DNA from: Phoronis australis
Taxonomy: Eukaryota > Phoronida > Phoronidae
DNA: 64,000 nucleotides
NCBI GenBank assembly: GCA_002633005.1
Contig: NMRA01000400.1
Coordinates: forward strand, 282,476-346,475
Direction of reading: 5' to 3'
Part shown: positions 49,673 through 62,288 of the stretch, piece by piece
Layout: each line of letters opens with the position of its first letter
Position numbering within the stretch: position 1 is the stretch's first letter
Translations under genes and position numbers: made by a program
The notes under the pieces: generated by a model
What the model was told of the DNA's origin: nothing
The model's database searches: none
The model's input: the letters and a program-made list of their open reading frames with translations, nothing else

Positions 49673-50326
49673 AAACAGTACCTGAATTGCCCCTCTGTTG
49701 GTGAACTTTACCTACCAGCAATCACACGTAGAAGGTCATGTAAAATTTCATTTGAATGGTTCATTTTTTGATAACCCAATGCAAGAACAACTGAATGCCG
49801 TCTCAGAACATTAGGTTTCAGCATGTCTGAAAGTGAAAAGTCGTTCAGATACGTACGTAGCTAGTCATTCCGAAAGAATGAAACTTACTGTTATCCATTA
49901 GTTGGTGCATTTTCTGCTACGCAGATGATCAGTGAACGCCTGCACGTAAACCCGCAGCTTGAACCCTTGACTCACTAGCGATGCCTATCAGGGCTTCCAT
50001 TTTGCCAGAACAGGTTAGGGCCCGAGCATAGAGTCAAGGCAATCCGCTTTTCACTATCGTAATTTTACGAGGACTGGCGAGAGCTTGCTTTTCTCGCATG
50101 AACCTAGCTTTACCGAACGCTCTCCGGAATTGCATTTTTCGGATGCACAGGAAACCTACGATTCAAAATCATGCTATCAGTAGTTACGTTGAAGCCTAGA
50201 AGAAACAAATGTTTTAAGCAAAGTTAATTTGTATGACTATCGAACTTTTTGTGAATTGTCTCAATACAAACTAGTGTGCCATTTCTTTTATTGATAGACA
50301 CGTTGAAGCTGTGATCGTTTGTAAAG

Positions 50327-53300
50327 ATGAACTGGGTTGGAGGAGCTAGGAGTAGGCTAAGGCTTCAACACGAGAAGAAATTACAAAGGGTTCGTATATA
50401 AGATAGCCCGGTTTATATTGTTTGTGTCCCATTTTAGGGGAGAAATGAAATTATAAAATTAATTATGTTTTACCCTTTTTTCAAACCAATTACTGCTCAA
50501 GATGCCAAGTCGCGTAGGAATGGTATTTTTACCATCTCTGTCCAGCTGAGTAACAATTTTGTACGATTTAGCAACAGGTAGTACGCGTTACTTCAACATG
50601 TGTTTAATTGATTTTTGTAATTTGAAATCCGAACCGTAAAAAACGAAGTTGCGAGCCGAACACAGAAGCCAAGGCCAAGACCGAAAAGCTGTGGATCGTT
50701 TCTGTTAACTCCACTGAATTACTGTATACGTATCTAATTGAATGATTCATGGAGATAAAAATTCAGTTTAGCCGGTATTTGCAGGAATTTTTCGATAAAC
50801 AGAAGTTTACAAGACAAGTCGAATCTGCAAGGCCCCCGTCGCCGAAGAACAGACGCAGCGGTCTTAGCCTTGATTTACTTGCATTCCAAACAGTGAACAA
50901 AGCTCATTGCAGACCAAATGCTGGTAACGTTTTGTTTACATTTTATCCCATTAAAACCCTCCGCTGATTCTCAGCAAGCAAATTTTAAAATGCAAATGCC
51001 AGTTTACCCAAACGCGAATGTTGTAAATTGTCTGCAGTTAAATAACATTTGAAAGCACCCGCCTTGAAAATTTTGAAACACACATAAGGAAATTTGAAAC
51101 AATCTAGTTAAAGGGCACTGTTGTATGCGAGTAATCTGAGTGTATCAGAATCTTTTTTCGTTTTGGCGAGCCTTGGAAACCGTAAGTCCGTGCGTAAACG
51201 GAGTAACGCCTCGGCAACGTGCTTCACATTTAGATTATTCCGTAGCTTACGAATTCCACATTGTCAATTTGCCTGCTTACGCCAGAGTTTATCCGTATGC
51301 CGTCTTGGCTCGAAAACGGACCACTGCAAGTCTGACGTCTACTCTATCACTGCATTTTATATTCTATGTAATAAAAAGGTACCAGTGGATGACTTCGTTT
51401 CTTATTGTACAACCTCAGTCGACGTCTTTGCATCCAATTACTTTGTAGGCCAACGAAATATGACGAGCCGCGTGACCAGAGTGGATCTGGATAAGCATCA
51501 GGCGTGCTTCACTCCGATAGAATACAGCGAGCTCCCCATGTCACCCATTAAAGTTCCGTCAAGTATTGACGTAAATTCTGCGAGGTAGGCCTGCTGATTC
51601 TTGATTTAATATGCATCATTTCAATATGTCATCTGGCGAATAAGACCACTCAGACCGCTGAGGCAGACTGTTCCCTCCATTTTCATTGATTTCCTTATCT
51701 CCTGTTTTAAACACTCTGCGCCATTTTCTAATTGGTTTCTAAACGCAAGACCCGAGGGGCGGAATTGAAGTGCATAAATATATTTGAGATCTGTAAAAAT
51801 TGTGTAGAAAAACTTTTCAATGGCAATTTAAAAGCGTCCTCGTTATTATAATCTACCCAACCATTGTTATCCGCCTTTATGAAAGGGTCCTCCAGTTGGC
51901 AAAACAACCCTGAAAACCATTACGTTACGACAAATGCTTAAATCGGTACAAAACCATGGAAGAAACTGGACATTGTCATGTTCAAAAAGCGTTTCAGTGA
52001 TTCCAGTGCACTTGTAAGCCTACCAAATATTATTTTGATGAACCACTTCAATATAGACCAAGTTAATTTTGTTAAGAGGACATCATAGTTATCATAGTAT
52101 TTAGTGTCGAAAAGCGCACTTGTGGGATTATCGTTGGATGGGATAGAGTTTTTGAAGTTATTTACTTTGACTCGAGCTATAACCGAGACCGCTGACTTGA
52201 CCAGTTGAGTACGCTTAAAATACTGTCATTTATACAATATGATCTATTTCGTCAGCTGAGTATTTAACTGCGACGGCGGAGGTTACGGGCTTGAAGATTC
52301 CGATGACGTCACTTTAAGAAACTTGACGGAGTCAAATTCCTTTTGTTCAGCGTATTATGTCCTAATCTAATCATTATATACAGTACATAAAAACATGAAG
52401 TTGCACTATTATCCAACTGTTTCGAACTCGAAATTGCCAAGCGGTTGGCAGTGCGAACGCTAATCTACTTTCAGCTCGGAGTCTGCGTGCATTCATCATG
52501 GAAAACAATTGGAACGATGGAAGGCTGAACTGCAGAGAGAGAAGGTGAAAGTCGGTATGAAGCCACTTCAGAGTCCATTGTTTTCTCGATTTGACAAGCG
52601 AACACCTTTGGAACACCCTGTAAGCAGTATAAAACGTACAGAATATTTTCCAGATAGTTGGCGACTTTTCATTTCTCAAAACAAGTGAGCAATGAAGTTG
52701 GGGGTAATTCCTAATTTGAAGATATCCAATATCATACATACACCAACTTGTTGTTGGCATTACATTTGAAACCGTTGATATCGTAATCATCCTTGAAAAA
52801 GTGATGACGTCGTTTGTAACTTTTGTTTCTTAATCACAATCCAGGGAAATCACTTCCCCATTATATCCATGTTCACGTTCGCTCCTTGTATCTTTCTGAA
52901 ACTGAGACTGCGCTCAGAGGAGTAAGAGGCACATTTGTGCAACTTTGTAATCGTAAATTTTCAACACTTGAATAGATATCTTTGAATCTTTGGAATTGGA
53001 AATCAAAATGATTCCTGTTGCCATTCAGGTGTTGTCGGCAACGTCTTTAAACCTAAGAGACAAGCATACTGCTGGAATAACACAAGAAATGCCCAGAGAG
53101 GGCGTGATTGAAAAGCAAGGCGAGAGCGAAAGGGGTTTGTTACCAACAAATATGAATTTAACACCTCGCACCTTTGATATGACCTTTAAACACCAGCTTG
53201 GTAATAAGGGACCGGAACACCCTCGTTATCAAGTTGACTGCAGAAGTTCACTGCTACCTGATAGATGCATCTTACCTGTGGCTCGAAAGTCAAAATGGAG

Positions 53301-56038
53301 AATATACACTGACGATGCGGAAAATAAAAGAGAAGAGAGAAAGCGAAACGCATTTGCTATAGAAGACTTTCAAGTCACGCCGATAAAAAGAAGGTCATCA
53401 GACACTTCTGTCCAGAATCGTTCCTTTAAGTTCCCAAGAGCCAAGCAGTACTGTGTAGTTGCTTCTGAGAAAGAGGAAAAGCACACACAGGCTAATAGAC
53501 ATGATGTGTTGATGCAGAACTCCATCAGTTCAGGTTCTCCGGAGTCGCAAAAGGAAGACCCTTTATTTGGATTGGACCGTGGTTACCAGAAGGCAACAGA
53601 CGGCTTTGCTACTTCACGGGCTCTAGTGGACCAACAAGTGTACCCGAAACCAAAAAGTGAAAACCCACAGAGGTTGATGTTTGATTCCAAGAAAGGAAAA
53701 TATTGTCCGAAATCCAAGTTCAAGAATTTAGATATTATACCCTTTCCCTTTCCAAACGTTGCAAAGGAAGCAGCACATAACGAGGAAGACCCGTTGCATG
53801 GAATGGGTGAGCAAAATGTTCAAAATATCAGAAAGGATGACGTGAAATTCGAGACGCCTATAGATAAGATGAAAAGTGAAGGTTTCCCGTTTTTGAGCTT
53901 TTTTCGAAACGTTCATCCAAGTGACGGAAGACAGTCACCACAGAGAAAAGATATTGCAGAGACCGAGGTTAAGAAATCTACTTATTTGTTAAACGTTGAA
54001 GATCCTCTTCATGGACTTATGGTTGAGAATGAAAGAGAAGCCTACCAGACATCTTTCATTAGGGGTACGTTTAAGCTAAATTATTGTTTCTAAAGTGTAT
54101 TTGGAGAAACTAAAATTGCCTTGTTGGTGGAGAAGTCCACATATTGGGATATGCATTCTATTACACTGGGTTTGTAATGTGAAATTATTATTTTTAGCAC
54201 CCAGCTCGCTTGAAGAAGCTATGTGTTCGTCTTCTTTGGACATTGGTTTGGATTCAGAAAGTGGAAGTGAGGTAATTTATTAGAACCGCGATAGACATGT
54301 TGTGGCAACCCTTTCACATGCATTTTTGCACTTCCGAAGCAAAGTTACCACGTTCTTTTCCTTTGCTTGAAAGTGACATGGATTGCAATAAATCGCCAGA
54401 AATTTCGCTGACGGCTGTATTACCATAGCGACTGTAATTAAGCCACTGTAACAAGTAAACGCATTGGACCATGTCCGAAGCAATATCAACGTTTCCGTTT
54501 TTCTCAAGCCCAGAAATCACTTCTTCTCTGCCTAAGGAACAAGATGGTACCGATTTTATGACGCCAACTGACCAAAATCAAAAGTTGGTTTGGTTTGGTT
54601 TGGAACATGCGAGTTTACTGTCTCTGGTGTTTGGCTCTTCAACGTAATTTTATTGTTAAGGTAGTTTTGTTAATGGTTGAAATTTTAAACAACCCTGTAG
54701 TGGTATACACTGTACGATGATATTTTATTTTAGGTCGGCGAAGTCAGGGAACTTGAAGAAGATCCTCTTGGAAAGTTACCTGAAGGTAAACTGTTCGACA
54801 TATTGCCTAACAGCCGTGACTCGAAGGAAAACTGTGTGAAAATGAACTCGCCCTCCAGTGTTAGAGTAACAGGTGCTGCGGTTGATAACACTAGAATCTG
54901 TCTTTCCCCTACGTCTTCCTCAAACCCATGCAGCAGTGATGCACGTACTGAGCGTCCAGTGTCTTTGAAGAACGATATTTCAGAGGAAGAAGATAATAAA
55001 ACGCGTGATGCACACGGAGTGGTTAACACCTCGGACGAAAATAGCCAGTGCCCGTGCACGCCTTCCACCCTTGGCGTAAAGAAAATGGTAGCCAGTATTT
55101 TGGATGGTCTTTTATTCAATTTCATTCCAAGTGCCTCAACGGTAACAACCAATGAAGACATTTTCAAAGATAACGGCAACCAGGAGGTCATACATGAAAG
55201 AGAAAAATGCAAAGTCCACGAAAACATTATCTCGTCCGCATTGCTGAAATGCTGTGGCACCGTAAATGATGCCAAAGAATGCGGACGTGAAACTTTAATT
55301 CTTGGAGAGTGTATCAAAAGTGGTGCTGCTTCCCACACCCACATACCTGAACAAGAAAGAAAGATAACAAAACACGTGACAACTCAAACGGAAATAATAC
55401 AAATTGACGTGTCGACCCAGACGAGTGTTGTAACTGAATGTCAGACAATCCAAACGTCTCCAACTTTCCAGACGAACGACATAGCCCAGCAGACGGATAT
55501 GTCATTCAGTATTTCGAAGCCTGTCTTTGCCGACCCAGATACTCAGCATAACTCTCCAGATAGCGGTAGTCAAGAGAGTTCAGCTGAAGCATTTCCCAGA
55601 GTCACTAACTACTGCTCACTCACCTGTGGCGTTGGCCAATCGCACAAGTGCAATTATTCGCCGCATGATTCCAACGACCATGTTGAGTTTGAAGCAGGCC
55701 AGTCGGAAGTGAATAAAGTAAATCTAGAAAGTACTAAAGCTTCACGGGCACCATATGGCGTCTGGATGAGTCACGACGAGTTTTCAGTTTCCCAGTCTTC
55801 AGAATTTGAACTTAAACATCCTCACCAAGTTCATGCTGAGAAGAACTCCATATTGAAATTCCCCGTAGCTGACGAAACGGTGCAGTTTTCGTGCCTGAAT
55901 GTAGAAAATATTTCTTGCAGTCAACATGAGGTGGACACTGCTTCATCCTCGCAGGACAGTTTGTGCGGGTATGACGTACCACCGAAGTTGAGAAGATCCA
56001 AACGATTTTGCTTTTCTCGAGGACAGCAAGAAATGTGA
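50327..56038 (+). CDS. REDIC1: REDIC1 (C12orf40) orthologue, meiotic crossover factor (6 exons, ~922 aa)
   Basis: Exons: 50327-50389, 50785-50923, 51419-51570, 53029-54064, 54198-54271, 54734-56038. They sum to 2769 nt in one frame. The start MNWVGGARSR is nearly the human REDIC1 start. It is followed by EFFDKQKF, 'SPKNRRSGLSLDLL' and ELPMSPIKVPS (105-115), all in human order by my recollection. REDIC1 binds branched DNA and supports class I meiotic crossovers in mouse (established). New to me are four EDPL(x)G motifs (294, 371, 442, 497) and a TQT array at 705-742. The tail is basic ('RRSKRF'). The human protein is about 650 aa, so this one is longer. The exon 3 donor is my choice (GAC|GTAAAT, phase 0); the alternative at 51584 breaks the frame. 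The middle is low complexity and probably disordered. Confidence 0.85.
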
Positions 56039-56227
56039 TTTCAATTTGTTGAATATAAAGACTCCTTCGTCCAGTTTTAGCATAATACAATTTCTTTCAA
56101 GTTTACGGTTTTTTACTGGCTCAACAATTGACGATACTCAGTGATCATTAAGTGTTCATTATAATGTTCCTGTTTTTCAGTTTAACGTTTCACACTTTCC
56201 TTGTTATGTAAGTTGTATTGAATTCCC

Positions 56228-56233
56228 AATAAA
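56228..56233 (+). terminator. Polyadenylation signal of REDIC1
   Basis: AATAAA 190 nt after the stop codon, the first canonical one. Confidence 0.6.
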
Positions 56234-56645
56234 TTGCTTATATTGAATTATTTTTAAACTTTCATGATGTAAAATTTCAGTTTCATTGCCCAGATGCTTT
56301 TTGGTAATATCAAATACGACTTTTCGCATAAACACATCAAGTAGTTTTGAAAATGCTTCGAATGTTTTCCCCTTATTTGTGTACCATGTTTGGCTTGTAA
56401 CCTTGACGTGCAAGTTTGATAAAACTGCATGTAGACGCTACAGTTTGCGTGTGAACACAGTACTGTAGTTCTTTTCTGAAAGCATAACCCGTACTATAAA
56501 TAAAATAATTTATTTCCTCTGCTCGAAAGGTACACCCATTCCAGGAACCATTTAAAATTTTACCATGCGTTAACAGCCACTTGTTTTTATCGTTGGCTGC
56601 GGGATGGAAAGTGTCCCCGTATAATATAAAAAATAATTGCCGGCG

Positions 56646-56668
56646 GTCTGGTACTCGTTGTACCAGAC
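56646..56668. other. Perfect 9-bp hairpin
   Basis: GTCTGGTAC, loop TCGTT, GTACCAGAC. It lies beside a tRNA-like sequence and may belong to the same small retroposon. Confidence 0.6.
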
Positions 56669-56784
56669 GTGCGCAGGCCGCGCATGTGAGCCCAATGCAC
56701 TGATCACCTAGAACTATTTTTGTGCTTTATTAATTTATAATTAAAACCGAGCTGAGCAGCTAGAAACCTGACTCAAGGGTCTAG

Positions 56785-56866
56785 CAATGTGGCCCAGCGA
56801 GACTGGAACCTAAGACCTCGAGTAAAGAAACCGGCACCTATCACACTAGGCCGCACTGCTTTCTCA
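56785..56866 (-). repeat. tRNA-like sequence, probable SINE head or tRNA relic
   Basis: On the minus strand an A-box-like 'GGCCTAGTGTGATAGGTGCC' is followed about 35 nt later by a B-box-like GGTTCCAGTCTC. The outer ends GCAGTG and CATTGC can pair. The anticodon and T stems do not pair well, so it is not a working tRNA gene; polymerase III promoter relics of this form are typical of tRNA-derived SINEs. Confidence 0.45.
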
Positions 56867-57756
56867 TGTGACCCAGTAAATCACACCCAGGTTTTACGTG
56901 CGTGAATCACGAGTGTGCTTCACGAGGATAAAGCACAAGCGTAAATTACGAGCGTACGTTTACGCGCGTAAGATTAAATGATCTGTCAAGCTTGTGTCGG
57001 ACCCTACAAAATGGCATATCACCAAAATGGCCGAGTCGACCTGAATGATGCGTTCATAGACTATGTGTTATGCACTTTTCTTCAAAACAGTGCTGCTACA
57101 ACAGTTTTAAAACAAGACATGTTCACGAGACTCAAATGTTTGAAGTTTTGGTATGAGGCCAAAATCAAATTCTACAATCTTTACTTTTCGAACATATGTT
57201 CCTTCACTGAGTTTAATTATGTACTTTGTAGATACTTGGCTAAATGCAAAGAGTTGTCGATGTGGCCGTACATAACAACGCTCGAAAAGTTTACGCTCGT
57301 CGTTTTAGGAGCGTGGTAGACGAACTTCAAGTTAATTTACGTGTCTACAAGTTTTTGTTGAGCTCACAGGGCCTAATCTCGTATTGGGCATACCGATTAC
57401 GTTCGTAAAACACGGCGTGAAACATGCCTTTACGCTCGCAATTTACGAGCGTAATTTACATGTACCTTGGCGGGCGACACTTTCCTCCGGCGTCCATCAA
57501 TAGTTTCTGTAACCATACGAGACTCGAGTATAGACCATGCAAGCAATAAGCCTAATAACGTTTTTAATTAGCTCTAAGTATCACACCCAGCATGATCATC
57601 CAACATTTCAGTTTGTAGCTTTGAGCATGGGTAACAATTCAAGGAAAGCACTAGCGATCTAAATTCACAAATTCACTGAAGACAACCATAGCAGAAAACA
57701 TAGGTGAATTATACGTATGTACACTTGTCTTTCCCTACTTTAACCTCGCAAGCAAA

Positions 57757-57762
57757 TTTATT
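57757..57762 (-). terminator. Polyadenylation signal of SLC2A13
   Basis: TTTATT on the plus strand (AATAAA on minus), about 160 nt after the stop codon. Confidence 0.55.
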
Positions 57763-57923
57763 CGGAATAGCGTAAGTGTCAAAATAACAAAATGTATACG
57801 TTCACGAATCTGCAATGTCGATCACAGTTCCCCATTCTCGTCTGTTCTTGTATAAGTACGCACTGGACGTTTTTTTGCTTCAATACAAAATAAGTGTATC
57901 GTAATCTTCGCCTTTCTTCGATA

Positions 57924-60900
57924 TTAATCGGTGTCAGAGTCGCGCGTTCCGTCCCTGTTCAATCCTCGTATATGAACGTATTGGACACTTTTGGCGCTGT
58001 ACTTCACAGGAGCACCACCTCCGCAGAAAGGACGAGCGAAAACGCCCTCAACTTCCTCTAGACTTTTGCCTTTCGTCTCGGGCAGAAATAGCAGCAGAAA
58101 TATGAAGCCGGCCAGTGCAAACCCGCAGTACAGCCAGAAGGTTCCTGTAAATCACATAGATAAAGCCCATAATTGCTTTGGTGTTAGATACATAAAGTTG
58201 CCTTAAAGGAGAATGCCACCCAAAAAGCAACCTATTTTGTATCAATTTAGACCGAGTAGTTCCACTCGATAACAACAAGTACAGTTCTTTTACTTGACGG
58301 AGACGGAGGTGTTGAAATTAACCAATGACGTCATAGGTTTGAACGCAGTCTGTTCAGCATGAGTTCACAACACGCTTACTGGTGTGAGTTTATCGCTTCA
58401 ATTCATCGTTTTATACCAATAAATCATCAAAATTCGATGTAAAACCCTTACAAACACATCGAGTTCTCAAACAAGCGTGTTGTTTTATTTCGCTGGTATG
58501 GATCTATAGGTATTTGAACATACCGTAGCCTACAAAAATCGGTAGGCCGCTTTACCAAGGTCGGTCGCGTGAGTATGGGTTTTGTTCACTGATAAATTCG
58601 AATTATTCTTCCTTGAAATGAAAGCAGGAGAACATATCTGTGTGTTGCATTTTTTCAGTTCTAAACACACAAAACGCTTGTTATCCCAGCCAGTGGGTCG
58701 GAACCCGATCCGGCCCGTCGAGGACGGGCATCACGAATATATTTCATCCAAAGTTGGAAACTAAACTCCTAATCACGAAAAACACCATACTAGTGAGCCA
58801 AAGAAATGATATGTACGTGATTATTTTGGTGAATTAGCTGCGAAATTGCAAATCTACTTGTCGAGGACCGCGAAGTCAGGTTCCCCTTCCACAGAACAGT
58901 CAGGGCAAAAGTTGTACAGTAACATTGATTCGATTAATGTATTTGTATAGCTTAGCAGCCATTTTTAAAATCTTTTATTTTCCAATTCAGAATTCACAAT
59001 TGACAAGGTATCTAAATTGAAAGCTGGTACAAAAAAATTCGTCACTAACCATCTCACAAAAATCGAGCAAATTGCGTCGAAATTGTCGATGAATGGAGAC
59101 AATTCTCCAATGAAAAAGGTTGTAGAAATGAAAGGTGCTTCGAATGCAAGCTACAATTTTATGAAAATTGTCTCACGTTTAATGTACATGTGGGCTGTTG
59201 CAGTTAAATTCGTCAGGTGTGCTAGGGCTAGTTAGTGGGAAACCCAATCGAAGGCGACACAAGTGAACGAATGAAATCGTATCGCCTCTTGAAGAGACAT
59301 TTCCCATGGAAACTACCTCTAGAATACAGACTCATACCTCTCGCTGATTCGCAAAAAGAGCAATGGCAAAACCGTTATAAAAACTTACCAAACTGTGTTA
59401 GTCCTTCAGTTAAAGTGAGGAATGTGATGGAGACAATTAGGTTGAATATCCAGTTGGTGAAAGTTGCTATAGAGTTACCAGTGCTTCTGGCCCAGAGAGG
59501 ATATATTTCGGAATTAATTGTCCAAGGCATCGGGCCCATACCTGGAAGACACATCGTGTTTGCACAAGCCGGATGGAAAGTCAAACTTACGGGAGATCAA
59601 TGAAATGATTACCGCTAAATCAGATGAACCTCAAGTCAGTCAATGTCGTTGGGTATTTAAATAATAGGAGTTTTTCTTTGAATGTCATTTTGTTGTCTAA
59701 AACAAGTACTAGAGAAAAGTAACCGTAAAATGTGTCAGGGACACAAATCCTCAAATTTATCTTTCATCATCAATTCTGAATTGCTCTCGTGAATCATGCA
59801 TGTATATTACGACGTGTTTAGCGTGCCTCATTTATACGTCGGGTTTTGTTTGCAGACTCGTTTACTGTAGCAAACATGAATGAAATTACATCGATTTACC
59901 CTTAAATTGAACCATTATATCCACGAAGAATACACAGGGGTTATGCTCTGATAACATAAAATCTACCCATACAACATTTACCTGGAGCAAACATCACCAC
60001 GTAGAATACTAGGCCGACCATAGGCATCCAATAATACTTTGTGGGACAATAATCGTATGCCCACGTGGTCTCCTCTGGTAGATGGGTGCTGTTGCATCTG
60101 CCGTAGAAGGACTGGAAGGGATCGTCATAAGTCGTGGGAAGGCAAGACCCATTTTTCGGGTGTCCGTGATGTTCGTTGTAACAGAATCCGCAACCTAGAT
60201 CTTTCATGCACTGGTGACATGTTCTGCAAATCAATGAAGCATGTGAAATATCGTCGAAACTTAACGTTGAAGATATAAGCTGGGAGCTATAGGATACACA
60301 GCATCAAATCGACTCATCTGACTTCGTATGTAACACCAAAGAGTTTGTTTCTGGATGGTTTAGGGTACTTAGAACTCTTAAACAGGACAACTTAAAATTT
60401 CACGACAGTCCTTACATTTTATGAAAACTATCAATATAGAATACTAGCAAAAAACTTACTGATAACCATGACATGTGTAGGTCGAGTTAGGGTCAAGCGG
60501 ATTTTTCTCCCAAACTGTAATATCAGGTGCATTCATCGCTCCTAGTTGAAAGCCAACGCCAAGCCAAGCAAGACTCATTATTGCTCCTAGAAAAGATTTT
60601 TGAAATGTCCAACAGAAGACGGAGTTGTCCACGTATGAGATGTAACTTTTGTACTTGAGTTCACAACTTAAACATCACTCAAACCCAAACAAGTCGTTTA
60701 CTAACTATTTCGCGTTAGTTATCAAACACTGGGTGATGAAAGGCAGAAGTTGTCCTAATATTCAAAGTAAATTTTATTTCTTTTTTTCTTTTGCCAGTAA
60801 ATACATTCTGGTTGTGGCATTCTGGTCGTCGCAGCCTGTAATATGTTAAGCTCAAACGCCACGTTACCCTGCATATTTCATTAGTAAAAATATTTTCTTG

Positions 60901-62288
60901 GGTGGGTAGCTGGAAGTCCAACTGGTAGAATTCGATATACAGACCATTTTAACAAGTTTTAGCGCTGGATCTGACATCACACATACGACATGGCCAACTA
61001 TTCAATTCACGTGTTGTAGGATATTTCCACTGCAGTTGCAAAGTGTATTTTTTTAGAGCGATCATCTGTCCAGTCCAAAATGCATCCAAAATTGTGAGTG
61101 TTTCACGTTAGTTCCTGTTATGCCAATTTCGTTCTTAGAACGCCCGAACCTGTCTCAACGAATGGCTCTGCGAATGGCCGAAGGGGGTAATTATGGACAA
61201 GAACATGCCCGGATTGCATCACCGCCCACGACGTTCTCAGACTGCACAAACTGCACAACAGTTAGTCGGCTCCCCCCGGTTTGTGTCCCATTTTCGAGGT
61301 CTACGTTGGTGTGGCAGGGCCCTTAGTAAAAATTACACTGACGTGTCATTTATTCTAAGCTTCACTTACCTACTAAGCTACCGAGCGTTAATACTCTCCT
61401 GCCTATTTTTTCTACTAAGTAAAGACCAGCGAATGTGAAGACGAAATTTGTGAATGATGTTAACGATGAAAGCCAGATGGCAATGATGTCGGTCTTGATT
61501 CCCGCCATTTTTATGATGATTGGACTGTAATACCTGCAGTGGAAGAATAAACATTTGTCATTGACCTGTTTCGCGGAAACTGCGAAATGATGACAGGAAA
61601 TTTGAATAAATACTTGCTAAACTGAGCTGGGGTTATAACGTGACTCCCAAAATCTGATTAGTAGGTAATTACAAAAAAGTGCAAGAGTTAAGACCAAATC
61701 TCTCACCTCATTCTTCGCCTACTTTTCATGAAACATGCTCCATAAAAGCCAAAGGCACAGTAAAGCAGAGTGGACGAGCTGGTAAAATTCTAGATATTTG
61801 TCGCCGGGAGATAGTTCACTTCTGCATGTACCTATCGAACATTGCGCATTTGTACTATTATGCTTCAAATATTGCTTATTGGATCAACGATTTTTCAGTT
61901 TTGTGAAAACGCTAAGTGGTCTTGAAAGCTTCCGTCAAATACTGCGACGTGAATGTAGTATTTTGCGCTTTCCATTTTTAAGACAATGATATTGGTGAAA
62001 ACTGAAACGTTAGAATTCTAACTGAATCCTTTTAATGAGGCAAGAAAGAAGGCTATCCTCTTAATTCAGTGACTGTTTACGTGAAGCAGCTTCATTATTT
62101 AGATTGTCATCAAGAGCTAAAGGTATGCCACAATTCCCAAGGATGTCACTCGCATGTCACCGTGCGAATCTATGGATAAAGTATTAATTAGTGACTTACA
62201 TGACGGTGTTGATTCCAGCTAGCTGTTGCAGCATTTGAAGACTGCATCCTATTATAAGCGCCCTTCGCACGGCGGGAATTTTAAACAT
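57924..62288 (-). CDS. SLC2A13: SLC2A13 proton/myo-inositol cotransporter, last six exons (partial)
   Basis: Exons in order: 62288-62200, 61533-61370, 60586-60460, 60223-59982, 59541-59389, 58144-57924; phases all join and encode 331 residues plus stop. Landmarks in order: '[27 protein letters not shown]'-type helix 7 in pieces, '[10 protein letters not shown]', a long Cys-rich extracellular loop ([14 protein letters not shown]), [10 protein letters not shown], '[13 protein letters not shown]', [10 protein letters not shown] and the acidic tail DSDTD. The Cys-rich loop between helices 9 and 10 distinguishes HMIT/SLC2A13 from other sugar porters. It imports myo-inositol with protons at the plasma membrane (family knowledge). 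Roughly the first half (helices 1-6) is missing because it lies past 64000; the bases 'cttac' at the very edge could be the donor of the next exon. Everything seen is intact. Confidence 0.93.

Larger units (their letters stand above)
48746..50326. promoter_or_regulatory. Head-to-head spacer between ABCD and REDIC1
   Basis: About 1.6 kb separates the two start codons, which point away from each other, so promoters of both genes should be here. No TATA box or initiator can be claimed. Its centre is taken up by GC-rich repeats (49165-49672). Confidence 0.5.
56240..57756. other. Convergent spacer between REDIC1 and SLC2A13
   Basis: Both genes end toward this stretch. It holds the hairpin, the tRNA-like relic and a stretch near 56880-57480 rich in 'cgtaa' / 'ttacg' words on both strands that suggests a decayed inverted repeat. 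No gene seen; the frame 56978-57319 has no family features. Confidence 0.45.

Noticed and set aside
51121-51418. Long frames upstream of REDIC1 exon 3
   Set aside because: The family resemblance begins exactly at the acceptor after 51418; the earlier part has no REDIC1 features and is intron.
54730-55344. 204-residue minus-strand frame
   Set aside because: It is the antisense of REDIC1 exon 6.
56978-57319. 113-residue plus-strand frame between REDIC1 and SLC2A13
   Set aside because: No splice context, no recognisable domain, and it overlaps sequence rich in inverted 'cgtaa' words; probably chance.
59017-59603. Two plus-strand frames over SLC2A13
   Set aside because: They lie opposite a clear SLC2A13 exon and its intron and have no family features.
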